Part shown: positions 54,392 through 62,903 of the stretch, piece by piece
How the letters are laid out: every line of letters begins with the position of its first letter
Numbering within the stretch: the first letter of the stretch is position 1
NCBI GenBank assembly: GCA_028697725.1
Contig: JAQVEG010000002.1
Span: forward strand, 22,123 to 86,122
DNA: 64,000 bases
Origin: Anaerostipes sp.
GTDB taxonomy: Bacteria > Bacillota > Clostridia > Lachnospirales > Lachnospiraceae
Reading direction: 5' to 3'
Program-made: the position numbers and the translations under genes
Notes under the pieces: generated by a model
What the model was told of the DNA's origin: nothing
Databases searched by the model: none
The model's input: only the letters and a program-made list of their open reading frames with translations

Positions 54392-55410
54392 AATGTAACA
54401 CCTTTTTCTCCTGCTTTTACTTCACCTACAACACATGCAGTTTCTCCTGCTGCTTTTAATGCTTCTAGTGTAGCATCTACGTCATTCTCATCCACTGCAA
54501 CAATCATACCAAGTCCCATGTTGTAAGTATTGTACATCATTTCTTCATCAATATCACCAGTCTTTTGTAATAACTTAAAGATAGCTGGAACTTCATATGA
54601 GTCTTTCTTTACAACTGCATGAATTCCTTCTGGCAACATTCTAGGAATATTTTCATAGAACCCACCACCAGTAATATGGCTGCATCCATTGATGGTAACT
54701 CCTGCTTTACTCACACTTTTTAATGCTTTTACATAAATTCTTGTTGGTGCTATTAAAGCTTCTCCAAGGGTCATTCCTAATTCATCATAATATGTATCTA
54801 AAGATTCTTTTGTCATCTCAAACACTTTACGAACCAATGAAAAACCATTGCTGTGTACACCTGATGAAGCAATACCAATTAGTTTATTTCCAGGTTTGAT
54901 ATTTTCTCCAGTTACAATATCCTTTTTATCTACAACACCTACTGCAAATCCAGCAAGATCATAATCATCTTCTGGCATAAGTCCTGGATGTTCTGCAGTT
55001 TCACCACCAACTAAAGCACATTCAGACTGTTTACATCCTTCGGCAACACCACCTACAATAGTGGCAATCTTTTCTGGATAATTTTTCCCACATGCAATAT
55101 AATCCAAGAAAAATAGTGGTTCTCCACCAGAACAGATAATGTCATTAACACACATTGCAACCGCGTCAATTCCAATGGTATCATGCTTATCCATAAGAAA
55201 TGCTAATTTAACCTTTGTTCCACATCCATCTGTTCCTGAAAGTAATACAGGTTCTTCCATATTCTTAATACTAGCCAAACTAAAAGCACCAGCAAATCCA
55301 CCTAGACCTCCTAAGACTTCAGGTCTCATCGTTTCTTTTACACTATCTTTCATTAACTGTACTGATTTATAGCCTGCCTCAATATCTACACCTGCTTTTT
55401 TATAATCCAT
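54385..55410 (-). CDS. purM: Phosphoribosylformylglycinamidine cyclo-ligase (AIR synthetase)
   Basis: A 341-residue ATP-dependent ring-closing enzyme. The family start YKKAGVDIEAG, GTDGCGTKVKLA (about 59), VNDIICSGGEPLFFLDY (about 88) and GGETAEHPG (about 136) are present. It starts 28 bp after the amidase stop. Confidence 0.97.
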   Translation of the reverse strand: MDYKKAGVDIEAGYKSVQLMKDSVKETMRPEVLGGLGGFAGAFSLASIKNMEEPVLLSGTDGCGTKVKLAFLMDKHDTIGIDAVAMCVNDIICSGGEPLFFLDYIACGKNYPEKIATIVGGVAEGCKQSECALVGGETAEHPGLMPEDDYDLAGFAVGVVDKKDIVTGENIKPGNKLIGIASSGVHSNGFSLVRKVFEMTKESLDTYYDELGMTLGEALIAPTRIYVKALKSVSKAGVTINGCSHITGGGFYENIPRMLPEGIHAVVKKDSYEVPAIFKLLQKTGDIDEEMMYNTYNMGLGMIVAVDENDVDATLEALKAAGETACVVGEVKAGEKGVTLC

Positions 55411-55438
55411 TCTTATCCTCCTATGTGACTCTCATTTA

Positions 55439-56161
55439 TTATTTTCCAAAATATTGATCGACTCCATCGGCAATTCCTGTTGCCATCTTGTCTTGATAAG
55501 ATGACTTTTGCATCTTCTTATCTTCTTTTCGATTTGTCATAAATCCCATCTCGATTAATGTGACTGGAATCTTACTCCAATTGGTGCCAGTTAAATCATC
55601 CCGTTTATATAATCCGCGATTTTTAAACTTTGTTTTCTTACAATAGCTGTTTAGCACACACTTTGACAGCTTCTTACTCTTCGCACTTAACTTCTTCACA
55701 TACTTATTCTTCTTGGAAGGATATAAGGCAGATGCTCCTTTGATACTGCTTCCTGCTGCATCTGCATGAAGTCGAATATAAATGGAAGCTCCACTTTTAT
55801 TCGCTTTTAAGGCTCTTTGCTTATTACTAATATTAACCTTTTGTTTGGTACGAATCATATATACTCCATAACCACGCTTTTCAAGTTTCTTTTTAAGTTT
55901 TTTTGCAATGGCTAAATTAAGCTTTGATTCACTTACCTTTGTGGCAATCCCTTGGGTTCCTGATGTAACTTTCGCCTTCTTTTTCTTAGCTCCAGGTCCA
56001 ATTGGCTCTTTCTTGCTGTTACCCTTTGCTTGATGTCCTGCATCAATGGCAACAATAATCTTCTTTGCATTTTCTGCCTTGGCTGACTGGCTTGTATTCC
56101 CCGCCACACCAAGAATCCAAAAAAATGCGAAAAAACATATGAATAATTTCTTTTTATTCAT
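55439..56161 (-). CDS. N-acetylmuramoyl-L-alanine amidase (Amidase_3), secreted
   Basis: A 240-residue cell-wall hydrolase with an N-terminal signal peptide (KKKLFICFFAFFWILGVAG, cleavage around 28). The zinc-dependent Amidase_3 fold shows IVAIDAGHQ (His43), a Glu in VSESKLNLAIAKKLKKKLEKRG, RLHADA (His about 132) and the catalytic Glu in VTLIEMGFMTN. It would cut the bond between MurNAc and the stem peptide. It lies inside the purine operon, overlapping purE by 8 bp. The protein is very rich in Lys, which may help wall binding. Confidence 0.9.
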   Translation of the reverse strand: MNKKKLFICFFAFFWILGVAGNTSQSAKAENAKKIIVAIDAGHQAKGNSKKEPIGPGAKKKKAKVTSGTQGIATKVSESKLNLAIAKKLKKKLEKRGYGVYMIRTKQKVNISNKQRALKANKSGASIYIRLHADAAGSSIKGASALYPSKKNKYVKKLSAKSKKLSKCVLNSYCKKTKFKNRGLYKRDDLTGTNWSKIPVTLIEMGFMTNRKEDKKMQKSSYQDKMATGIADGVDQYFGK

Positions 56162-56657
56162 AATCTTTATAGCCTACTTTGTCAAGTTTCTCTGCTTTTT
56201 CCACAACTGAATTCTTCATTGTCTCACTATATGCCTCTAATTTCACAAGAAGGTCATCATCACTTGCTGCAAGCATCTTCGCTGCTAAAATACCAGCATT
56301 TAATCCTCCATTAATTGCAACAGTGGCAACTGGAATTCCAGATGGCATCTGTACAATAGAATATAGAGAATCAACTCCTCCTAAATCTGAAGTTTTCATT
56401 GGAATTCCAATGACTGGAAGTGGGAACAATGCTGCACACATTCCTGGTAAATGAGCTGCTTTTCCTGCTCCTGCAATAATAACCTTTACGCCACGACTCT
56501 TTGCTCCCTTTGCCCATTCAAAGAAAATATCTGGTTCACGATGTGCTGAAATAATTGTTATCTCAAATTCAATACCCATCTCCTCTAAAAATTCAGCCGC
56601 TTTTTTCATCACTGGCATATCAGAGTCACTACCCATTACAATTGCTACCTTTGCCAT
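56154..56657 (-). CDS. purE: N5-carboxyaminoimidazole ribonucleotide mutase
   Basis: A 167-residue enzyme of purine synthesis (class I PurE). The active-site motifs are GSDSDMPVM (about 9-17), SAHREPD (about 39), AGAGKAAHLPGM (about 62-73) and GVDSLYSIVQMP with the SLLS-type turn. First gene of the pur operon, behind its own promoter. No purK is adjacent. Confidence 0.96.
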   Translation of the reverse strand: MAKVAIVMGSDSDMPVMKKAAEFLEEMGIEFEITIISAHREPDIFFEWAKGAKSRGVKVIIAGAGKAAHLPGMCAALFPLPVIGIPMKTSDLGGVDSLYSIVQMPSGIPVATVAINGGLNAGILAAKMLAASDDDLLVKLEAYSETMKNSVVEKAEKLDKVGYKDYE

Positions 56658-56700
56658 AATTCTTCTCCTTCTTTATATGCTTTATCTTTCTTTGAGTTCT

Positions 56701-56729
56701 ATTTTACTCATTGTTTATTCTTCCGTCAA
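56701..56729 (-). promoter_or_regulatory. Promoter of the pur operon
   Basis: Minus strand TTGACG, 17-bp spacer, TAAAAT, overlapping the end of the M29 peptidase gene. About 44 bp before the purE start. No PurR box is seen. Confidence 0.5.
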
Positions 56730-58721
56730 TGGTTCATTGAGGATTTCACATCCTTGTAAAACAAATTTTCCTTTTTTTATGATTGGAATCTCTTCTCCGC
56801 CTAACTTTATTACATCAATAGAATCTAATTCTCTATATGGTATGGTAATATCTGTATGGCAGTTAAAATATTCCCCCGCCAAAGAACAATCATTATTCTT
56901 TGCCACAATCTCTTTTCCATCTGGATTGTGTACTTCCACAGATTCACTGTGGCTGTAACAAGTGTCCCCCACCGCAAAATGAGGCCCCATCTTCTCCACA
57001 ATTAAAATTGGAAGTTTGTATAAGATATCATACTTGTTAGCAACTGCATACGCCGTTGTATTGGTTCCAATTGCAAACTCTCCCATTGGAAGCGTTTCCT
57101 GATGATATAGAAGGTTCTCCTTTAAAAAGGCTTGATTTTCCTCTTCATTCTCAAAATTTTTGCATGAATATCTTGCAATTTTACCATTTTTAAATTCTAA
57201 TTCCAAGTCAATAAATTTTAAGTCCCTCAAATAAACTTCACTTACATGTAAAATTCCATTGGTTCCAGCAAGCTTTGGTGATGTGAAAACTTCTCCCACT
57301 GGAATATTCACGTCTGCAAGGCAGTTTTCAAAATTAGTTTCATTCTCAGGGTTTTTCAATGGCTGTAGTCCAACATATAAATCTGTACGGTTATTTCCTT
57401 CCCCTTTGACATGAACTTCCACTCCTTGATCCAACGCATCAATTAATTTTTGCTGTATTTTACGATATAAGTTCTTATCTAATGTATTTACCTTTGCAAT
57501 CTCTTCAAAAATAGCTGGGAAATTTTCTCCAATTTCAGGAATTGGATATGCAATAATCGTAAAACTCCGCTCTGACGGTTTTATATATTCATTTATAATT
57601 TCACTTGCTTTTTGCTGAAACTCCACAGATAATTTTTGCTGCTCTTCAGTTAATTTTATTGATTCCGCCTTTTGAACTGGAACAAAGGGATGCTCTCCAA
57701 AGGTTTCCATACATGCAGGGCCAGCCAAAACATAAGCCTCCATTTTCAGCTTCTCATAGGCATTGTAATAGCATTCCAGCTTATGCTGCATAAATCCCTT
57801 GTCAAAATATAATCCCATATCATGACGATGATCATAATCAAATTGTGGATTTGGACTTGTTGCTATATATCCAATTCGATTTAAACCTTTTGTCCATGAA
57901 GTAATTCCACTTCGATACAAAATAGGACTTAGTCCAATCTCTTCAAATAAATGAACCGCCTCACGAATAATTGGTTCAAACCCTATGGTATATCGGATAT
58001 TTACTGTTTCCTTTTTGCTCATATCAATATTGTTAATAATAAATCCTTCATGAAAACCTTCCACATAGGTATTGGCGATCTTTCTTAATTCTCCCTTGGA
58101 CATTGTCTGCAAAAATTCAAGGGTTTTAATTTCATTGTCTGAAATATATTCTCCATATCGATACAAACAATCTGAATTAGAAAAATCAGACTTCATTACA
58201 ATGTCCACTGCTAGAGAATCTGCAGCAACTAATTGTTCTCTTATTCTTGCCTCATAAATTTCTCCACTATAGTCACGCATATGTTCATAAATAATTCTCT
58301 GGATTGCTTTTTTGGATGCATTCTTTACAAATCCCTGATATATTTCTAAAAACAGTTCATTGGTAATCGTTAATTGAAAGATATCTTTTTCTACTCCATG
58401 TATAAAACAGGCCATAATTTCTGCATATAAAAAAGAAAGTATTTGTCCAAATTCTTCTCCTAACACAGAAACTGCATATGCTGGATTGGCGTAGCTTTCA
58501 TCATAAAATTCTGTTTGAACCGTCTGATACCATTCTTTATTCCACTCTTTTAACTCCTTTAAATTTGGATTAGAAACTTCAAATACCCGATTTGCAAATT
58601 GAAGTTTTTCTCCCGTCTCCTGAAAATAACGTAAAAAAGGCTTTTTCACAGATTCTTCCTGTGAAATTGCCTGTAACCGTATCATATTTAACTCATGGCG
58701 TTCTAGTAATTGTTCTCTCAA
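56715..58721 (-). CDS. M29-family aminopeptidase with extended N-terminus
   Basis: A 668-residue protein. The C-terminal half (about 330-668) matches M29 aminopeptidases (AmpS, AmpT): GEVFTSPKLAGTNGILHV, GEFAIGTNTTAYAV, and KMGPHFAVGDTCYSHSES carrying metal ligands, followed by NCHTDITIP. The N-terminal 300 residues are an all-helical region longer than in the standard 410-residue family and without a recognised domain. The start is a TTG (58721) behind AGAGGAG that overlaps the stop of the HD gene; an ATG at 58685 is possible. Probably cytoplasmic peptide degradation. Confidence 0.83.
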   Translation of the reverse strand: MREQLLERHELNMIRLQAISQEESVKKPFLRYFQETGEKLQFANRVFEVSNPNLKELKEWNKEWYQTVQTEFYDESYANPAYAVSVLGEEFGQILSFLYAEIMACFIHGVEKDIFQLTITNELFLEIYQGFVKNASKKAIQRIIYEHMRDYSGEIYEARIREQLVAADSLAVDIVMKSDFSNSDCLYRYGEYISDNEIKTLEFLQTMSKGELRKIANTYVEGFHEGFIINNIDMSKKETVNIRYTIGFEPIIREAVHLFEEIGLSPILYRSGITSWTKGLNRIGYIATSPNPQFDYDHRHDMGLYFDKGFMQHKLECYYNAYEKLKMEAYVLAGPACMETFGEHPFVPVQKAESIKLTEEQQKLSVEFQQKASEIINEYIKPSERSFTIIAYPIPEIGENFPAIFEEIAKVNTLDKNLYRKIQQKLIDALDQGVEVHVKGEGNNRTDLYVGLQPLKNPENETNFENCLADVNIPVGEVFTSPKLAGTNGILHVSEVYLRDLKFIDLELEFKNGKIARYSCKNFENEEENQAFLKENLLYHQETLPMGEFAIGTNTTAYAVANKYDILYKLPILIVEKMGPHFAVGDTCYSHSESVEVHNPDGKEIVAKNNDCSLAGEYFNCHTDITIPYRELDSIDVIKLGGEEIPIIKKGKFVLQGCEILNEPLTEE

Positions 58722-58725
58722 TTTC

Positions 58726-59325
58726 TCAACTCCTCTTTATATTTCCTTGATTCATATGCTTTTCAAAGATTTCTAGCAAATGATTCCATAACACGTTGGA
58801 TCCATCTTTTGTTCTATGATTCATGGTCATAACCTGATCAATATTCACTTCATGTTCTCTCCATGCAAGTCCATCTCCTGCATCATTTAAAAGAATTGGC
58901 TGCACTCGATCTAATGTATTGGCAAACTTCGACTCTGGAGTTTCACGATCCTCAAATTCTCTCCACAAATCATACACATATTTTTCTTGTTCTTTTGGAA
59001 GCATTTGAAAAATTCTCTGGGCGGCTTTTTCTTCTCTTATGGCCGCTTCTTTTCTTGCCTCTTCATCATACAAATATGTATCTCCCGCATCAATCTCCAC
59101 AAGGTCATGAATCAAAAGCATCTCGATTACATGAAGGACATCCACTTCCTCATTTGCATATTCCTTTAAAATAAATGCCATTAATGCCATATGCCAAGAA
59201 TGTTCTGCATCATTTTCTTTTCGTGAAAGATCTGCTAAATAGGTCTGTCTTGTTATTTTCTTTACTTTATCTATCTCAACAATAAATTGAAGTTGTTGTT
59301 CTAACCTGCTAAGCTGCTTATCCAT
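58726..59325 (-). CDS. HD-domain hydrolase (YfbR/5'-deoxynucleotidase-like)
   Basis: A 199-residue HD protein. The metal site is visible as NDAEHSWHMALMAF (about 37-50), MLLIHDLVEIDAGD (about 68-81) and the Asp further on. This arrangement is found in YfbR-like nucleotidases and in related HD enzymes. It sits 1 bp after the DUF6142 gene. A nucleotide substrate would suit the pyr neighbourhood, but this is inference. Confidence 0.8.
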   Translation of the reverse strand: MDKQLSRLEQQLQFIVEIDKVKKITRQTYLADLSRKENDAEHSWHMALMAFILKEYANEEVDVLHVIEMLLIHDLVEIDAGDTYLYDEEARKEAAIREEKAAQRIFQMLPKEQEKYVYDLWREFEDRETPESKFANTLDRVQPILLNDAGDGLAWREHEVNIDQVMTMNHRTKDGSNVLWNHLLEIFEKHMNQGNIKRS

Positions 59326-59326
59326 C

Positions 59327-59656
59327 TTATATGACTCCTCTCAGGAATATAATGAGTGTAAATACGACTAAAAATACATTGGTAATTCCTCCAAGCACTT
59401 TCCATCGTCTCACTGTAACTGTGTCTTTCAATGATTTATAAGCAAAAAATACACCAATTCCAGATGCCACGAAAATAATCCAGGGAATGATTCCATATCC
59501 TATAGAAAGATTTCCTCTTTGACTAGCTGACATTCTAATAAGAATAAAATAAAGTACAATTCCAGCAAGTCCAATGATTGTAGAAATCATAGAAATAGGT
59601 GAAATTTTATTGTCTGACGGGCGATATGCATGTCTTTGATTCTTCCTTGTTAACAT
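59327..59656 (-). CDS. DUF6142-like small membrane protein
   Basis: A 109-residue protein with a charged N-terminus (RKNQRHAYRPSDNKISP) and three membrane helices at about residues 21-40, 51-70 and 86-107. It matches what I recall of DUF6142 family members found mostly in Lachnospiraceae; some databases call them calcium:proton exchangers without support. Function unknown. Confidence 0.65.
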   Translation of the reverse strand: MLTRKNQRHAYRPSDNKISPISMISTIIGLAGIVLYFILIRMSASQRGNLSIGYGIIPWIIFVASGIGVFFAYKSLKDTVTVRRWKVLGGITNVFLVVFTLIIFLRGVI

Positions 59657-59667
59657 AATAACTCCTT

Positions 59668-60102
59668 TTATCTCTTCACAATTCTATATATCATATATCC
59701 AATAATTCCACCAATAGTATTAAGGAATAAATCGTCTATATCAAAGACTCCAACCTCTAAAATAAACTGACAGGATTCAATGACAAAACTAAACAAAAAG
59801 GTAGAGATAATAACCCTTATTATCCCAACCTTTTTCTTTTTAATCTGAGGCAGCAAAAAACCAAAGGGAGAAAATGCAAATATATTACCAAGTAAATTTG
59901 TAATAAATGCTTCTGTGGATAGTACATCTCGATAATTCCAAAATCGCTTGATTTCCTGAAATAAAACAAAATTAGTTCGATCTGTTACACTCCCGCTCAC
60001 TCTCCCATATCGTTCACTTATTAATACAAAATAGAAGATTACTATCACATACAAGAAAAATATAATGGTAGTCAATCCTCGATGTTTTTTTGATTTTGCC
60101 AC
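59668..60102 (-). CDS. VanZ-family membrane protein
   Basis: Start placed at the GTG at 60102 (MAKSKKHRGLTT) with TAAGGA overlapping the pyrE stop; the track start at 60147 overlaps pyrE by 35 bp. The 144-residue product has four to five membrane segments and the VanZ features LLGNIFAFSPFGFLLP, SFVIESCQFIL and FDIDDLFLNTIGGIIGYM. VanZ proteins are linked to teicoplanin tolerance, but most chromosomal copies have no known role. Confidence 0.85.
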   Translation of the reverse strand: MAKSKKHRGLTTIIFFLYVIVIFYFVLISERYGRVSGSVTDRTNFVLFQEIKRFWNYRDVLSTEAFITNLLGNIFAFSPFGFLLPQIKKKKVGIIRVIISTFLFSFVIESCQFILEVGVFDIDDLFLNTIGGIIGYMIYRIVKR

Positions 60103-60112
60103 TATATCTTCC

Positions 60113-60790
60113 TTACTTTGCACCATACTTTTCGTAGTATGTGTCAATTGCTGCTTTTAATGTATCATCTATGATAACTTTTCCTTTACATGGTTTATTG
60201 TGTAAATGCTCTACCACTTCATCCATTGTAACAATAGCTTTTGCATCAAAACCATATTTTTCACGAATTTCATCTAATGCACCAACTTTTCCACCTAAAC
60301 CTACTTCCATACGGTTCAAGGAAACCATAAGACCTTTAATCTCAACATCTCCCTGTGCCATAATAATTGGAAATGTCTCTTCGATTGATTTTCCTGATGT
60401 TGTTACATCTTCAATAATTACAACTCTGTCTCCATCTTTTATATCACTTCCAAGTAAAATTCCTGTATCCCCATGATCTTTTACTTCTTTACGGTTTGAA
60501 CAGTAACGAATATCTTTTCCATATAACTTTGCATATGCAATGGTAGTTACAACAGAAAGAGGAATTCCTTTATATGCTGGTCCAAACAAAACATCAAAAT
60601 CATCTCCAAAATTCTCATGAATTGCCTTTGCATAATATTCTCCCAATTTCATCAATTGTGTTCCTGTTACATAAGCACCTGCATTCATGAAAAATGGTGA
60701 TTTCCGTCCACTTTTTAAAGTAAACTCTCCAAATTTCAATACATCACTTTCTACCATAAATTCAATAAATTCTGATTTATATGCTTCCAT
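60113..60790 (-). CDS. pyrE: Orotate phosphoribosyltransferase
   Basis: A 225-residue enzyme making OMP from orotate and PRPP. The PRPP loop VVIIEDVTTSGKS (about 118-130) and the family start with FGEFTLKSGRKSPFF (about 20) are clear. Eight bp after the CBS gene. Confidence 0.96.
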   Translation of the reverse strand: MEAYKSEFIEFMVESDVLKFGEFTLKSGRKSPFFMNAGAYVTGTQLMKLGEYYAKAIHENFGDDFDVLFGPAYKGIPLSVVTTIAYAKLYGKDIRYCSNRKEVKDHGDTGILLGSDIKDGDRVVIIEDVTTSGKSIEETFPIIMAQGDVEIKGLMVSLNRMEVGLGGKVGALDEIREKYGFDAKAIVTMDEVVEHLHNKPCKGKVIIDDTLKAAIDTYYEKYGAK

Positions 60791-60798
60791 AATTTCTC

Positions 60799-61215
60799 CT
60801 ATCGTTGTTCACTGTTTTTATATTCTTCATAATAATATTCAATCACGTCTTTTCGTGTCACAATTCCAATAAATGACTCTTTATCATCAATGACTGGAAC
60901 AAAGTTTTGCACTTTAATAATATCAACTAAATCATCCATCATATTGTTGACAGAAATCGCTTTATTATCTCTTCTTCTCTTAATGTCTGTTAATTTTACA
61001 TCACTGGCACTTTTTATGTCCAGATTGTAATCATCTTTCACATACCAGAGAATATCTCCCTCTGTCACTGTTCCAATATACTTCCCATCCTTTGATAAAA
61101 TAGGTACTGCAGTATATCCATGAGCCTGCATCTTTTCCAACGCCTGACGTAGTGTATAATCCTCTCGAAGACAAGATACTTCTTTCTTCGGAGTTAAAAA
61201 AAATAAAACGTTCAT
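60799..61215 (-). CDS. CBS-domain pair protein in the pyr operon
   Basis: A 138-residue protein consisting almost only of two CBS domains: the first ends in GTVTEGDILWYVKDD (about 50-62), the second in GIVTRKDVIEYYYEE (about 114-128). Such pairs bind adenosine nucleotides or similar ligands. It has no catalytic domain. Sited between pyrD and pyrE, it could be a nucleotide sensor for the pathway; this is inference from position. Confidence 0.85.
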   Translation of the reverse strand: MNVLFFLTPKKEVSCLREDYTLRQALEKMQAHGYTAVPILSKDGKYIGTVTEGDILWYVKDDYNLDIKSASDVKLTDIKRRRDNKAISVNNMMDDLVDIIKVQNFVPVIDDKESFIGIVTRKDVIEYYYEEYKNSEQR

Positions 61216-61224
61216 TCCTCACCT

Positions 61225-62127
61225 CTATTTGACGCAACCAACTAACTCATTAATGTCTTGTATCTTATGTCTTGTCATATAGTCTTTGATTCCATCTATT
61301 ACCTCAATGGTTGTATTAGGATTCATAAAATTGGCAGTCCCAACAGCTACACCCCTTGCACCTGCCATAATAAACTCTAGTGCATCTTCGGCGCATGTAA
61401 TTCCGCCCATACCGATAATCGGCACATCTACAGCATTGGCTACTTCGTATACCATTCGCACAGCCACTGGCTTAATGGCTGGTCCTGACATACCTCCTGT
61501 ATGATTGGCCAATAAAAAATCTCTTTTTTCAATATCAATTTTCATTCCTGTCAATGTATTAATCAATGAAAGTGCATCACTTCCACCTTCTACCGCAGCT
61601 TTTGCCATCTCTGTGATATCTGTTACATTGGGACTTAATTTCATAATAATTGGTTGTTTTGCTTTTGCTTTGACTGCTTTTGTTATCTCATACAAAGCCT
61701 TTGGATCTTGACCAAATGCAATTCCACCCTCTTTTACATTGGGGCAGGAAACATTAATCTCCAATAAATCCACTGGTTGATCCCTAAGCTTTTCCACAAC
61801 TTCAATATAATCTTCTGTGGACTTTCCACATACATTTACAATAATTGTTGCATCTTGTTCCTTTAAAAATGGAATATCACGTTCCATAAATACATCAATT
61901 CCTGGATTCTGTAATCCAATGGCATTGAGCATTCCACCATAAGTTTCTGCCACTCTTGGTGTCCCATTCCCTGGCCAGGCTACATTGGCAACTCCCTTTG
62001 TAGTGACTGCACCTAACTGGCTTAAATCAACAAACTCACCATATTCTTTTCCTGATCCAAAGGTTCCTGATCCAGTGGTTACTGGATTCTTTAAGGTAAC
62101 CCCTCCAATATCAACGGATAAATTCAT
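61225..62127 (-). CDS. pyrD: Dihydroorotate dehydrogenase, class 1B catalytic subunit
   Basis: A 300-residue FMN enzyme with GVTLKNPVTTGSGTFG at the start, the active-site Cys in NVSCPNVKEGG (about 129-139), MKLSPNVTD and GMGGITCAEDALEFIMAGA near the end. PyrK overlaps it by 1 bp, showing it is the NAD-coupled PyrD-PyrK type. Confidence 0.96.
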   Translation of the reverse strand: MNLSVDIGGVTLKNPVTTGSGTFGSGKEYGEFVDLSQLGAVTTKGVANVAWPGNGTPRVAETYGGMLNAIGLQNPGIDVFMERDIPFLKEQDATIIVNVCGKSTEDYIEVVEKLRDQPVDLLEINVSCPNVKEGGIAFGQDPKALYEITKAVKAKAKQPIIMKLSPNVTDITEMAKAAVEGGSDALSLINTLTGMKIDIEKRDFLLANHTGGMSGPAIKPVAVRMVYEVANAVDVPIIGMGGITCAEDALEFIMAGARGVAVGTANFMNPNTTIEVIDGIKDYMTRHKIQDINELVGCVK

Positions 62128-62894
62128 TATATGTCCACCTCCTGTGCATCAAATACTGGTCCATCTTTGCAGACACGTTTATTATTCACATGGCTATGTG
62201 CGTCCTTTTCTTTTGATTTACAGACACATCCAAGACAGGCTCCAATTCCACAAGCCATTCTCTCCTCTAGGGAAATCTGTGCCTCTATTCCCATCTCCGC
62301 TGCATATGCCTTAATTCCACGAAGCATTGGCATTGGTCCACATGCATAAATCACATCCCCTGTTACCCCTGCTTCTTTTATAGCATCAATTACATTTCCT
62401 TTGGTTCCCACTGAACCATCTTCCGTTGAAATTACAACATCTCCATATCTATCAAACTCATCTTTTAAAAACAAGTTTTCATCTCGATATCCAAGAACCA
62501 TGGTCTTTTCCTGATTCAATTCTTTGGCTAACTCAAGCATTGGTGGAATTCCAATTCCTCCACCAATTAAAATAGCTTTCTTGTTCTTCACTGTAAATCC
62601 ATTGCCCAGTGGTCCAAGAACACGCACTTTGGTTCCTTCTTCATACTTGCTTAATTCTCTGGTTCCTCCTCCAGCGATACGATACACAAGTCGCAGTGTT
62701 CCTTCTTCTTTATTGATTCCACAAATACTAATTGGTCTTGGCAGAATCTTGCTTCCATCCTTCATATACACAGAAACAAACTGTCCAGGCACCGAAGCCT
62801 TTGCCATATCTCCAACTTCTAAAACAAGATCAAAAATATCTGTCTGAATTTCATTTTGACTTTTAATTACTCCACTTATATATTGCTTTCCCAT
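62127..62894 (-). CDS. pyrK: Dihydroorotate dehydrogenase electron-transfer subunit
   Basis: A 255-residue FAD and 2Fe-2S protein that passes electrons from PyrD to NAD. FAD part with LPRPISICGIN (about 51-61), NAD part with AILIGGGIGIPPM (about 105), and C-terminal cluster cysteines in MACGIGACLGCVCK and KDGPVF. Paralogue of the NfnA subunit at 42.8 kb. Confidence 0.96.
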   Translation of the reverse strand: MGKQYISGVIKSQNEIQTDIFDLVLEVGDMAKASVPGQFVSVYMKDGSKILPRPISICGINKEEGTLRLVYRIAGGGTRELSKYEEGTKVRVLGPLGNGFTVKNKKAILIGGGIGIPPMLELAKELNQEKTMVLGYRDENLFLKDEFDRYGDVVISTEDGSVGTKGNVIDAIKEAGVTGDVIYACGPMPMLRGIKAYAAEMGIEAQISLEERMACGIGACLGCVCKSKEKDAHSHVNNKRVCKDGPVFDAQEVDI

Positions 62895-62903
62895 ATAGTT
62901 CTC

